From Bacillus_AD sp047238185 (GTDB lineage: Bacteria > Bacillota > Bacilli > Bacillales > DSM-1321), in contig NZ_JBDFMI010000001.1 in NCBI RefSeq assembly GCF_047238185.1, positions 2,108,001 through 2,172,000 of the forward strand: a stretch of 64,000 nt of DNA, in the 5' to 3' direction. Each line of letters starts with the position of its first letter. Positions within the stretch are counted from its first letter, which is position 1. The notes below the pieces were generated by a model. It ran no database searches. It worked only from the letters and a program-made list of their open reading frames with translations, and was not told where the DNA came from. Position numbers and translations under genes: made by a program. Shown piece by piece: positions 51,310 through 60,085 of the stretch.

Positions 51310-51594
51310 ATGTATCAGTTCGCACATGAAATTCGAAAAAAAAAGCGAAAAGAAAAAGTATATTCTATACTATTTTTACTATTTTCATTGATCGATTTAA
51401 TAAGGAGTATAATTGATAAAAAATGTATTGAAGGATTAATTCTTCTATTATTAATCCCGGTTGTATATTATTTTTACAAACGAAAAAAAGTATGGGCATA
51501 TTTATGGGTGAACACTTATGTTTGGATTGGATTAATAGTCATGGGTGTACTATTAATAGCATATATAGTGAATTTTGCGTCTAGCATATTATGA
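51310..51594 (+). CDS. Small membrane protein with basic N-terminus
   Basis: 94 residues: MYQFAHEIRKKKRKEK, then three hydrophobic segments (about 18-34, 42-56, 66-92). GAGGTG lies four to five bases before the ATG. No family recognised; it may belong with the decayed gene just upstream. Confidence 0.62.
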   Translation: MYQFAHEIRKKKRKEKVYSILFLLFSLIDLIRSIIDKKCIEGLILLLLIPVVYYFYKRKKVWAYLWVNTYVWIGLIVMGVLLIAYIVNFASSIL

Positions 51595-52296
51595 CTATTT
51601 TAATTCTCTTCCCTTTTAAATGAAAGTACCATTTTAATGGTCTCAATCCTTGAACATTCCCTATACTTACCATAATGATATAAGTATAATGAAGCGTTGC
51701 CTCTTTCCAATTACTCACTTTAGCAAGCGTTCCCCTAAAACTTAAATCTGAGGAATGAGAACGTTGGCTATTGTATCACTGAAAGACTAAGTTTCTCTCT
51801 GGTCTTTCAATGCACACTTTTGCTACATCTATAGTGTTTCATTACCAATTTTGAAAATTGCTGCTTTTCACTGATAGTTGAACTACATCAATGATTTCAC
51901 TATTCATCCTTTACAAATTTCAGACTGTCTTATGTACATCTAACTTGATATCTTAATTTTTTTCTAAGAGCTACCATTGATTCGTTAGCACACTGATTCA
52001 CATACACAATACTTTTTCTATTTATCACTATTATCTTCAAAATCAACAATTGTGCTACCAAACTTAACTACGGATCCTTCTCGTCTATTATGAAACTCAT
52101 ATAATCGATCTCTTCTTTCTCCCGATAACGGGTTCCTTCATTATCAGTACCTCTCTTATTTTCACATATAATCTAAAAATAGTACTTTTGTCTTACAATA
52201 CTAGAATTATATTAAATCCATTTCCTTATTTATATGGTTTTATTTTACATTGTTGTATATAATTATAAATACTATAAAAAAAAGGGGGGTACACTT
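51595..52296. other. Long gene-free region with a minus-strand relic
   Basis: No intact gene. On the minus strand 52137-52018 is open for 39 codons and encodes NPLSGERRDRLYEFHNRREG and a further VVKFGSTIVDFEDNSDK, which looks like real protein, but it has no start codon: probably a relic. TGAAAGAC/GTCTTTCA (near 51778-51808) is a possible hairpin. Confidence 0.4.
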
Positions 52297-53016
52297 ATGA
52301 ATATTGGAAATAAACTAAAAGGGATAATTATTCTTGCTTTACTCTTCGGAATGTTATCTCCGTTTGCAAGTCCGCTGAAAGCTCAAGCTGCATCGGTTCA
52401 ACAAGGAGTAGTTGATATCACTTCGGGCAAGTTAATTGTTCGCAGTAGTCCAAATGCAAAGGCAAGCACTATTGGATCTCTCAGTAAGAGCCAAAAAGTC
52501 GCAGTGCTATCTCAAAAAAATGGATGGGCTCAAATTCAATATGGAAGTAAAAAGGGATATGTTTCATTACAGTATTTGAGATTCTACCTTTCTACTTCAT
52601 CCAGTAGTGTAAAGAAAATAACGGATAGAGTAATTAGTATTCAAAGAGATACTTGGGATAGAACTCTATCAAAACAGCAGATATATTCTATACTGGCTCC
52701 AGCGTATACAAAGGCTTATATTGACGGCTATTTTAAAGTTCATATGAGAACAGATGGCAAACGGAACGGTGTGCAAATGTACCATATCAATGAAACAGAT
52801 ATATTTGGATATGCTATTTCAACATTTGACTGGGCTAAGCAGTACGATCCGATGCCAACCCATTCATACTATAAGAAGAACAACTCTGAATACCTCATCG
52901 TTTCACAATATAAAAATGATGAGATGGACGGAAATCACACACTGACCCTTTCACTAATTAAAGAACCAAAATCATCATGGAAAGTGTATGGAATAAATCG
53001 TGTGTACGATAAATAG
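52297..53016 (+). CDS. Secreted SH3b-domain protein, copy 2
   Basis: 239 residues, paralogue of the protein at 34477. Signal peptide (about 1-33, ending KAQAAS), one SH3b domain (about 36-98: GKLIVRSSPNAKASTIGSLS, NGWAQIQYGSKKGYVSLQYL), and the same unrecognised C-terminal domain (SVKKITDRVIS, YTKAYIDGYFKVHM, GYAISTFDWAKQYD, KVYGINRVYDK). Start at 52297, GGGGGG seven bases upstream; a longer frame upstream lacks a ribosome site. The base composition is more AT-rich than in copy 1. A terminator follows. Confidence 0.82.
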   Translation: MNIGNKLKGIIILALLFGMLSPFASPLKAQAASVQQGVVDITSGKLIVRSSPNAKASTIGSLSKSQKVAVLSQKNGWAQIQYGSKKGYVSLQYLRFYLSTSSSSVKKITDRVISIQRDTWDRTLSKQQIYSILAPAYTKAYIDGYFKVHMRTDGKRNGVQMYHINETDIFGYAISTFDWAKQYDPMPTHSYYKKNNSEYLIVSQYKNDEMDGNHTLTLSLIKEPKSSWKVYGINRVYDK

Positions 53017-53021
53017 TATGC

Positions 53022-53049
53022 AAAGAAGCCCTCTAAGGGCTTCTTTTTA
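53022..53049 (+). terminator. Terminator of SH3b copy 2
   Basis: AAAGAAGCCC (53022-53031) pairs exactly with GGGCTTCTTT (53037-53046), then TT. Confidence 0.88.
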
Positions 53050-53278
53050 GCATATAAAAAAACAGATTATCAAACTTCGACTGTATATGTAGTTCCTTAA
53101 GCTTCAAGTACTCTTCTTGCCAACCTTCGGGAGCGTATTTAAACCCCTTAACATCGAACAATGCCTTAAGCATAGACGGATACCCACAATGATGTTATAT
53201 TCAACTACTGAGCAATTCTGTATTGATTCCATACATTGTAAAATGTTGATCGTAAATTAAAGGAGCATCTAGAGTAGT

Positions 53279-53443
53279 ATGATTATTTTCCAAATAATGG
53301 TTACCTTTCTTGTTTTCACCCTAGGAATTACTGCTTTGTATTATTCAGTTCGGGCAAAAAAGCGAGATGTGAAAAAAATGGCCCAATCCGCTCAATGGCT
53401 CCTTTCTCGTTTAAATTATTGGTTAAATCGTTTAAAGGTGTAG
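53279..53443 (+). CDS. Small membrane protein
   Basis: 54 residues: a membrane helix (about 2-22, IIFQIMVTFLVFTLGITALY), a basic turn RAKKRDVKK, and an amphipathic end rich in Trp and Leu. AAAGGAG lies 13 bases before the ATG, a long spacing. The plan resembles the protein at 25660. Confidence 0.55.
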   Translation: MIIFQIMVTFLVFTLGITALYYSVRAKKRDVKKMAQSAQWLLSRLNYWLNRLKV

Positions 53444-53607
53444 CTACTCAGTACCTTGATAATTACCTTGCTTGGTTCTTATTTGTCGATAGCCACAGTA
53501 ACACAAAACATACAATTCTTACTTTCGTCATTTGTATTTGAAATGAAGGATACTTATAATAGTTTGCGTTTATCTAAATTTAGTGTGTAACAGGTGGTGA
53601 TCACAGG

Positions 53608-54060
53608 ATGAAACTTCCTAATGGAGTAACTGGTTTTTATAATTCAGAAGCCAATAAACCCCCAAAAGTAGAAGAAAAACAGTTCAAGCAATTATGCTTC
53701 GATATTGTATCCCGTAACGGTGGAAAAGTAATATGAATTAATACACCCTCATTTCCAGCAAATTTTTATTATGCTCAAGTCGAGATTCAAGAGAATAGGA
53801 TATATATCTTGCTGAATGGACATTATCCTTATCTTACTTTTGCATCCGCAGTTGAATTTGGAGGCATCAAATTCATCGATAATCCTTTTCTTTATGAACA
53901 ATTTGCTGCATTCTATCAAATAATAGGTACAGTAGAGCTAAACAGCCCTTTTAATCAAAATATGGTAAAGAAAACAGACTTAAATAATGCTGAATTGGAA
54001 CAACTGGCTTACTGGAAGCCCGAAACGGTAGGTCAAATAATCTTCAACTACTGGGATTAA
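53608..54060 (+). pseudogene. Gene interrupted by a single in-frame TGA
   Basis: An otherwise continuous frame of 150 codons starts MKLPNGVTGFYNSEANKPP (AGGTGG upstream) and ends PETVGQIIFNYWD. Codon 43 is TGA (53734-53736), between GGKVI and INTPSFPANFYYAQ. One base change, for example GGA to TGA, would cause this. No other lesion is seen, so the break is recent or the codon is read through. I see no SECIS-like hairpin after it. The family is a cytosolic protein of unknown role. Confidence 0.65.
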
Positions 54061-54195
54061 ACAATTAGGAACTCCAATTTTTACGGAGTTCCTACATTTC
54101 ATTTAAAAAACAATATTTAAGTTTAACAGAGCCAATTTTTAAATAACGTGATACAATTATTTAATGTTCCTATTTTTAGAAAAGATGTGAAATAA

Positions 54196-54393
54196 ATGGA
54201 TTACAAATTAATCACACTCATAATCATCCCTATAACAATAATAGGTATAATACTGGCAGTCCTTTTACCAGATAAATACTTACCTTATATCTGTTTAGGT
54301 ATTATTATATCTTTTTGGATCCTCCAATCATTAGTTAAGGTTATTTATAGAGAAAAAGAGATTTCAAAATCAAAAGCCCCTCCAATTAAGTAA
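54196..54393 (+). CDS. Small membrane protein with two helices
   Basis: 65 residues, helices at about 4-24 and 29-49, basic end YREKEISKSKAPPIK. The ribosome site is weak (AAAAGATG). A terminator overlaps the end. Not recognised. Confidence 0.5.
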   Translation: MDYKLITLIIIPITIIGIILAVLLPDKYLPYICLGIIISFWILQSLVKVIYREKEISKSKAPPIK

Positions 54394-54400
54394 GGGCTTT
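54373..54400. terminator. Bidirectional terminator
   Basis: AAAGCCC (54373-54379) pairs with GGGCTTT (54394-54400). It lies between the converging genes at 54196 and 54408. Confidence 0.7.
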
Positions 54401-54407
54401 CACCTTT

Positions 54408-54986
54408 TTATGGACTATTAGAGTGAAAACTGCGCTCGGTAGCCAAAGCATCAGCTTTAGTCTCATGAACTGTTCCAAATGGATGTTGTTTAGGGGCGTA
54501 TATAGAATAGAGCTTCAACGGTGTATTTCCTGTATTGGTTACATTATGCCATGTTCCAGCAGGTATCATAATCGCAAAATCATCATAAACGTTTTGTACA
54601 TAGTTCAAATTATTTTTAGTTTTTCCCATTTGAACTACTCCTTGCCCTTGTTCAATACGCAAAAATTGATCAACATTAGGATGAATTTCTAAACCAATAT
54701 CTTCCCCAATCTTAAGACTCATCAATGTTACTTGCAAATGTTCTCCAGTCCATATTGCAGTTCGGTAGGTATTGTTTTGTTTTGTTGCCTCATTGATATT
54801 AACCACATATGGTTGCTTTCCATAATCATTTAATTCCCTATAATCACTTTCAATCGGCTGATGATAAAACAATTGGTTGGCAACAGCATGATTATGCCAA
54901 TGTCCCATATTATTTATTGGTTCATAAAAATAAATAGAATTTGGATATTGATATTGGTAAGTAGAGAAAAAAGGAGCATAATACAT
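54408..54986 (-). CDS. Cupin-domain protein
   Basis: 192 residues. After a Tyr/Asn/His-rich N-terminus (MYYAPFFSTYQYQYPNSIYF, MGHWHNHAVANQLFYHQP) comes a cupin: LKIGEDIGLEIHPNVDQFLRIEQGQGVV (motif 1 with HxxxDQF...E) and FAIMIPAGTWHNVTN (motif 2). Metal-binding barrel of unknown substrate. Start at 54986 with GGAGGGGG seven bases upstream. Bacillus cupins of this type with a Tyr-rich head are sometimes spore-associated, which is only suggestive. Confidence 0.85.
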   Translation of the reverse strand: MYYAPFFSTYQYQYPNSIYFYEPINNMGHWHNHAVANQLFYHQPIESDYRELNDYGKQPYVVNINEATKQNNTYRTAIWTGEHLQVTLMSLKIGEDIGLEIHPNVDQFLRIEQGQGVVQMGKTKNNLNYVQNVYDDFAIMIPAGTWHNVTNTGNTPLKLYSIYAPKQHPFGTVHETKADALATERSFHSNSP

Positions 54987-55138
54987 TTTCAAACCCCCTC
55001 CAATGCTTTTACATATCCTATGCAACGTTTTAAAGATATGACTAACATGATAATAAACCTTTAATTTGCAGATTTACTCGTGATAAAATGGTATAAATAT
55101 CCATACCTTTTTTATAGGTAGAAGGGGCGGTAAATACT

Positions 55139-55317
55139 ATGTTTTTTGCTGTGATTGATGTATATTTAATGCCCATTTTTTGTATCATTTTTTGTCTTAA
55201 CTTAGTCGGTGTAATCAGAAGTCAATTGCAAAAGAAAGTACATCTAGAAACATATTTTGGCTAACATTTTCGTTTGTGTTCATATTTTGGAGCATCTCGG
55301 CTGTAGCTCTGTTTTAA
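55139..55317 (+). pseudogene. Frameshifted small membrane protein gene
   Basis: From the ATG (AGGGGCGG upstream) the frame reads MFFAVIDVYLMPIFCIIFCL and stops at 55262. Adding one T in the TATTTTGG run near 55250-55256 joins it to FWLTFSFVFIFWSISAVALF, ending at 55317. The restored protein would have 59 residues and two membrane helices. A one-base loss in a homopolymer is the likely cause. Confidence 0.6.
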
Positions 55318-55385
55318 TGTTGATCTACCCTATTATCGGATTGGTTTAAAAGTACCCACTCTCATTATTAAGGATGTCGTACCTT

Positions 55386-55670
55386 ATGAAATGTCCGAAA
55401 TGTAAAAATAAAATATCCATTTATAAGAAAATCAAACTACAACAAAAAGATTCTTTTGATATTGAATGCCCATACTGTAGTTCAGTTTTAACAGCAACCC
55501 TTTTTTCAAAGATTCTTATATCAATACTTTTTGCAGCATTTATTTTTTCCATTCCAATGCTTGTTGACCTTAAGGCTTATCTCATTCTTCAGGTACTCAT
55601 AATTATTTGCTTTTCGTTCATTTTAGTAAGAATTATTGGGCCGTTGCTGTACCGATATAGAAAAAAGTAA
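55386..55670 (+). CDS. Membrane protein with N-terminal CxxC-CxxC zinc ribbon
   Basis: 94 residues: MKCPKCKNKISIYKK ... IECPYCSSVL, two CPxC motifs 21 residues apart (like the cxxc_20_cxxc family), then two membrane helices (about 43-60 and 65-85) and a basic end. Start at 55386 with AAGGA upstream. Unknown role. Confidence 0.75.
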   Translation: MKCPKCKNKISIYKKIKLQQKDSFDIECPYCSSVLTATLFSKILISILFAAFIFSIPMLVDLKAYLILQVLIIICFSFILVRIIGPLLYRYRKK

Positions 55671-55740
55671 TTGTTTAAGAGTGAATTAAGCCACTCAAAT
55701 ACCACATAATGTAAATATACATTTAAAAGGGGCTGTCATT

Positions 55741-55824
55741 ATGAGTTTATCAATATGGGCAATAGTGTTGCTTCCACTCTGGTTAGGAGTTTATGTTTGC
55801 TGTATGAGAGTGAAAAAGAACTAA
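55741..55824 (+). CDS. Possible 27-residue membrane peptide
   Basis: MSLSIWAIVLLPLWLGVYVC followed by CMRVKKN. AAAAGGGG lies eight bases before the ATG. A single helix with a basic tail. No terminator found, so support is limited. Confidence 0.4.
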   Translation: MSLSIWAIVLLPLWLGVYVCCMRVKKN

Positions 55825-56300
55825 ATTACAATTCTTGTTTCCTGAAGATAATGGCATAAATATGTTAATTCAACCTTATGTTGTATCCTTTGTTTTGAGC
55901 CGCCCAATTATTTATATTTTAAGAAGAAATAACCTGGCTCCTCTTTCAGTGCAAGTTCAGGCTAAATAACAGTAAAAGGACTGTAGAAATGATACACGGG
56001 ACTATGTACAACGCATACGGAAAAGCATTCACATTGAAAAATTAGATAAAAATCCGTTACGGGCGTAACTATTAAAGAAAAAACCAAAAATAAGGGTTAA
56101 GATTTCTTGAATCATCAACGATCTTCACTATCCTTCAGACAGCTTATAAGTATTACTATATTCGCCCATATAAGAAAAAAATGAACATGATAATCTATTT
56201 AAATTCGAAGGGCTTATGAAAAGCATAATGAAATAATGATGGCCAAACTTTGGCCATCGAAATTATCCTGCCAACAACTCCCTCAATTGCCCAAAATAAA
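55825..56300. other. Gene-free region
   Basis: Only a 35-codon frame (55862-55969) without ribosome site. No other structure seen. Confidence 0.5.
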
Positions 56301-56329
56301 AACCCTCAATACCAGTGGTATCAAGGGTT
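56301..56329 (-). terminator. Terminator of glnA
   Basis: AACCCT (56301-56306) with AGGGTT (56324-56329) plus an extended inner stem AATACC/GGTATC; minus-strand TTTTTATTTT follows. Confidence 0.8.
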
Positions 56330-56336
56330 CCCTCAA

Positions 56337-57671
56337 TCAATACATCGTCATATATTGTTCTCTTTCCCATGGGTGGACCTGCGTGCGGAACATATCCCAT
56401 TCAATCTCTTTCGCTTCAATGAAATGTTCCAGCAAGTGGTCGCCAAGCGCGGAGCAGATTACGTCGTCTTGTTTTAGGCTTTCAAGCGCTGCATATAAGG
56501 TTGCAGGCAGGTCTGTGATACCTGATTCGACGCGTTCTTCTTTTGACATGACATAGATGTTGCGGTCGATTGCTTTAGGCGGAGTCAGGTTATCTTTAAT
56601 GCCGCTCAATCCGGCTGCAAGCAATACAGCCACTGCCAAATAAGGATTTGCCGCTGGATCGACGCTGCGCACTTCAACACGTGTGCTTAGGCCGCGTGAT
56701 GCAGGTATACGTACGAGCGGAGAGCGGTTTTTAGCAGACCATGCTACATAACAAGGTGCTTCGTAGCCTGGAACCAAGCGCTTGTATGAGTTGACTGTCG
56801 GATTTGTCACAGCAGTGAAATGCGGCGCATGCTTGATGATGCCGGCGATGAATTGGCGTGCTGTATCGCTCAACTCTAGATTACCTTCTGTGTCGTAGAA
56901 GACATTTTCTTTGCCATTGAATAAGGAAACGTTACAGTGCATGCCTGATCCGTTGACACCGAACAATGGTTTTGGCATGAATGTCGCATGCAATCCGTGT
57001 TTGCGGGCAATTGTTTTAACGACTAATTTGAATGTTTGGATATAATCGCAGGCAGTGACGGCATCTGCATATTTAAAGTCGATTTCGTGTTGGCCTGGAG
57101 CCACTTCATGATGGGAAGCCTCGATTTCAAAACCCATTTCTTCAAGCTCAAGCACGATGTCACGTCGGCAGTTTTCCCCTAAATCTGTAGGGGCCAAGTC
57201 GAAATAACCGCCTTTATCATTCAACTCAAGTGTTGGTTCCCCTTTTTCATCAAGCTTGAATAGGAAGAATTCAGGTTCAGGGCCTACGTTGAAGTTTGTG
57301 AAGCCCATTTCTTTCATTTCGTTCAATATGCGCTTCAGGTTATTACGAGGGTCGCCAAGGAATGGGGTGCCATCTGTATTATAGATGTCGCAGATCAAGC
57401 GGGCTACTTTCCCTTTTTCAGATGTCCAAGGGAAGATTACCCATGTATCCAAGTCCGGGAACAAATACATATCTGATTCTTCAATGCGGACAAAACCTTC
57501 GATGGATGATCCGTCGAACATCATTTTATTGTCTAAAGCCTTTGTCAGCTGGCTGACTGGGATTTCCACGTTTTTAATGGTGCCCAGAATATCTGTAAAT
57601 TGAAGGCGGATGTATTTAACATTCTCTTCTTTTGCCAATCTCATAATATCTTCGCGAGTAAACTTTGCCAT
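56337..57671 (-). CDS. glnA: Glutamine synthetase, type I
   Basis: ATP-dependent amidation of glutamate; central in nitrogen assimilation and, in Bacillus, the sensor that controls GlnR and TnrA when feedback-inhibited. 444 residues, as in B. subtilis. Motifs: FDGSSIEGFVR near 53, PEPEFFLF near 130, the metal-site region HHEVAPGQHEIDF near 188, and NPTVNSYKRLVPGYEAP (ATP and glutamate binding) near 296. No adenylylation insert, as in GSI-alpha. It lies 33 bases behind glnR and is transcribed with it. Confidence 0.98.
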   Translation of the reverse strand: MAKFTREDIMRLAKEENVKYIRLQFTDILGTIKNVEIPVSQLTKALDNKMMFDGSSIEGFVRIEESDMYLFPDLDTWVIFPWTSEKGKVARLICDIYNTDGTPFLGDPRNNLKRILNEMKEMGFTNFNVGPEPEFFLFKLDEKGEPTLELNDKGGYFDLAPTDLGENCRRDIVLELEEMGFEIEASHHEVAPGQHEIDFKYADAVTACDYIQTFKLVVKTIARKHGLHATFMPKPLFGVNGSGMHCNVSLFNGKENVFYDTEGNLELSDTARQFIAGIIKHAPHFTAVTNPTVNSYKRLVPGYEAPCYVAWSAKNRSPLVRIPASRGLSTRVEVRSVDPAANPYLAVAVLLAAGLSGIKDNLTPPKAIDRNIYVMSKEERVESGITDLPATLYAALESLKQDDVICSALGDHLLEHFIEAKEIEWDMFRTQVHPWEREQYMTMY

Positions 57672-57704
57672 TATTAATTCCTCCCAGAGTTCTTTCTCTA
57701 TTAG

Positions 57705-58100
57705 TTAATGAAAAAATCTTGACATATCTCCTTGACGCAGCATGGAACGGTTCTTGCTGTTATGCAGTAAATCTGCACGTAACAATTCCCTTAGTTCTCT
57801 GTCCGTCAATTCCGGTTTCTCCTGTTGTTTCGTCTCTTGCTGCAGAAACGCTTCTTCTTTGATTGAAAATACTTTTTTAATACCCGCCATATTGACGCCT
57901 TGCTCGAGCATTTCTTTAATCTCAAGCAGTGTGTCGATGTCGTTCAATGAAAATATGCGTTTATTTCCATCTGAACGGGCCGGGGCGATTAGACCATGTT
58001 CTTCATAATAGCGTATTTGACGTGCTGACAATTCTGTGAGCTTCATAACGATACTAATCGGAAAAAGCGGCATAGATCTACGAATGTTTTTACTATCCAA
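57705..58100 (-). CDS. glnR: MerR-family nitrogen regulator GlnR
   Basis: 131 residues. N-terminal MerR helix-turn-helix: NIRRSMPLFPISIVMKLTEL and SARQIRYYEEHGLIAP near 10-45; C-terminal tail RQGDMSRFFH, the part that lets feedback-inhibited glutamine synthetase control it. Represses glnRA and other nitrogen genes when nitrogen is plentiful. Start is TTG, with GAGGGGG seven bases upstream. Two GlnR-type boxes lie in front. Confidence 0.97.
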   Translation of the reverse strand: MDSKNIRRSMPLFPISIVMKLTELSARQIRYYEEHGLIAPARSDGNKRIFSLNDIDTLLEIKEMLEQGVNMAGIKKVFSIKEEAFLQQETKQQEKPELTDRELRELLRADLLHNSKNRSMLRQGDMSRFFH

Positions 58101-58141
58101 CTCTTTTCCCCCTCACTTATTGTTGTTAACATTGTATGCGA

Positions 58142-58158
58142 TGTCAGATATTCTGTCA
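58142..58158. promoter_or_regulatory. GlnR/TnrA box, proximal
   Basis: TGTCAGATATTCTGTCA matches TGTNAN7TNACA with one mismatch. Confidence 0.7.
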
Positions 58159-58164
58159 AATAAA

Positions 58165-58181
58165 TGTTAGGTTTTCTAACA
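58165..58181. promoter_or_regulatory. GlnR/TnrA box, distal
   Basis: TGTTAGGTTTTCTAACA, a full match to TGTNAN7TNACA. Its centre is 23 bases (about two helical turns) from the proximal box, an arrangement suited to cooperative GlnR binding. Confidence 0.82.
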
Positions 58182-58260
58182 TAAAATTTTTTCATTATTT
58201 CCATTTCAATAAAAATGGCGTACGGTTGTATCATTCCCTGATGTCACAAACATAAACAAA

Positions 58261-58293
58261 AAAGCTTGCCTCTTACTACTGAGGACAAGCTTT
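58261..58293 (-). terminator. Terminator of the gene at 58299
   Basis: AAAGCTTGCCTC (58261-58272) pairs with GAGGACAAGCTTT (58281-58293); minus-strand TTTTTTG follows. Confidence 0.85.
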
Positions 58294-58298
58294 CATCA

Positions 58299-58694
58299 TT
58301 ATACTTCTTTATATTGTTCATTAAACGGCGCTTCGCATTTCTCATCTTCCGGAAATAAACCGTTTGAATCCGGAAAAACCAATCTTAGGATGCTTCTGTC
58401 CTGGTCTCTTACTTTTTTGAATTCAATAACTTGATCTTCAATAACATTATTCCAAAGGCCTTCACGGTACTTATAACCTTCCTTGATATTATCGATAATG
58501 GTATTCAAAATCAGCTGCGCCATGTCTTCTCCAATAGAAAGCACAATTTGGATATCATCATGATTCAGGTTTTCCTTCAAACCTCTCGTCGAAATATTCG
58601 CGAAGGGCTTTTCCAGCTCTTCATATTCATAAAACCAGCCTTGTTTATCCAGCAAGCGTTGCTGTTCATCCGTCAGAACCACTTTTTCTTCCAT
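58299..58694 (-). CDS. Uncharacterised acidic protein between ynbB and glnR
   Basis: 131 residues, soluble, acidic. TDEQQRLLDKQGWFYEYEEL at the N-terminus, a helical middle (IVLSIGEDMAQLILNTIIDNI), and EFKKVRDQDRSILRLVFPDS near 95-114, ending with NGLFPEDEKCEAPFNEQYKEV. Not recognised. AAAAGGAGATAGT precedes the ATG, and a terminator separates it from glnR, so it belongs with ynbB's direction but not clearly its operon. Confidence 0.72.
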   Translation of the reverse strand: MEEKVVLTDEQQRLLDKQGWFYEYEELEKPFANISTRGLKENLNHDDIQIVLSIGEDMAQLILNTIIDNIKEGYKYREGLWNNVIEDQVIEFKKVRDQDRSILRLVFPDSNGLFPEDEKCEAPFNEQYKEV

Positions 58695-58714
58695 ACTATC
58701 TCCTTTTCAAACCA

Positions 58715-59986
58715 TTATTTTATCGTAATATGGCCTTTCTCCAATAAAGAATCCAATGCAATCAATATGGCCATTTTCACATGGGAGTATGTCAACCCGC
58801 CTTGAACGTAAGCAATATAAGGAGGGCGAAGCGGGCCATCCGCAGTCAATTCAATACTCGCTCCCTGAATGAATGTTCCAGCAGCCATGATGACATCATC
58901 CTCATAGCCCGGCATGTAGTTCGGGTATGGGGTGAAATGTGAATTGATCGGCGATGCATACTGGATTGCTTGGCAAAAAGTAACCATTAAGTCACGGTCA
59001 TCAAATTGGACCGCCTGGATTAAATCCGTCCTTTCAGCATCCCAGGCCGGGAAGGTCTTCATGCCGATTTCTTCTAAAATGGCAGATGTAAACTGAGCGC
59101 CTTTCAAAGCTTGTCCAACTACGTGGGGAGCCATAAAAAAGCCTTGATACATTTCCTGCAAGGAATAAAGTGAAGCTCCTGCTTCAGCACCGATACCAGG
59201 TGAGGTCAAACGGAAAGAACACAGTTCCACAAGGTCTTCCTTACCGACGATATATCCTCCCGTTTTAGCCAGGCCGCCGCCAGGATTCTTTATTAATGAA
59301 CCTGCCATTAGATCTGCTCCTACATGGCAGGGTTCAGCGCATTCCACAAATTCCCCGTAGCAATTATCTACGAAGACGACCACATCGTGCTTGATGCCTT
59401 TCACGAATTCGATCATTTCCTTGATTTCTGCAATTGTATACGAAGGGCGGGAAGCATATCCTTTCGAACGCTGAATGCCGATCATCTTTGTCTTGGGTGA
59501 AATCGCTTTTTCCACTGCTCCAAAATCTACTTTGCCCTCTTCAGTCAAATCGATCGAACGGTAATCAATCTTATACTCTTTCAAAGATCCTTTACCGCTT
59601 CCGCGGATGCCCACAATTTCTTCCAGAGTATCATACGGCTTTCCCGTTATATAGATTAATTCATCACCCGGACGGAGAACACCGAACAAGGCTGTAGAAA
59701 TAGCATGCGTTCCGGAAATAATTTGGGGGCGCACCAACCCTGCTTCTCCTCCAAATACTTCCGCATACACTTTCTCAAGTGTATCTCTGCCGATATCGTC
59801 ATAGCCATAACCCGTAGTAGGAATAAAGTGGGAATCGCTGACTTTATGATTTTGGAAACTTTTCAAAACCCGATACTGATTCAGGTCAACATGATGGTCC
59901 ACTTTTTTATGTAAAGGCGCCAATTTTTGTTCTATCGCTTCACTAAGCGGCTGTAGCTTTGATCCATAAGTTAAATCTTGATACAT
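58715..59986 (-). CDS. ynbB: PLP-dependent aminotransferase-fold protein YnbB
   Basis: 423 residues, fold-type I PLP enzyme of the family annotated as methionine gamma-lyase-like or aluminium resistance protein. SGTHAISTALFGVLRPGDE near 90, VVFVDNCYGEFVE near 208 (the Asp that binds the PLP ring nitrogen) and the Schiff-base Lys in GSLIKNPGGGLAKTGGY near 240. It immediately follows spoVK in direction, as in B. subtilis where ynbA (hflX) lies between. The real reaction is not settled. Confidence 0.92.
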   Translation of the reverse strand: MYQDLTYGSKLQPLSEAIEQKLAPLHKKVDHHVDLNQYRVLKSFQNHKVSDSHFIPTTGYGYDDIGRDTLEKVYAEVFGGEAGLVRPQIISGTHAISTALFGVLRPGDELIYITGKPYDTLEEIVGIRGSGKGSLKEYKIDYRSIDLTEEGKVDFGAVEKAISPKTKMIGIQRSKGYASRPSYTIAEIKEMIEFVKGIKHDVVVFVDNCYGEFVECAEPCHVGADLMAGSLIKNPGGGLAKTGGYIVGKEDLVELCSFRLTSPGIGAEAGASLYSLQEMYQGFFMAPHVVGQALKGAQFTSAILEEIGMKTFPAWDAERTDLIQAVQFDDRDLMVTFCQAIQYASPINSHFTPYPNYMPGYEDDVIMAAGTFIQGASIELTADGPLRPPYIAYVQGGLTYSHVKMAILIALDSLLEKGHITIK

Positions 59987-60085
59987 AATGTAACTCCTTC
60001 TCTCTCAATCACATGTTGTTAACCTATTTTATTGTACACCGTTAGAGTCAGGAATTCATCTCTGTACCGGAAATTTATTTCCCCG

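Noticed and set aside
53734..53736. TGA as selenocysteine codon
   Set aside because: No SECIS-like hairpin within about 40 bases downstream and no redox context; nonsense mutation is the simpler reading.
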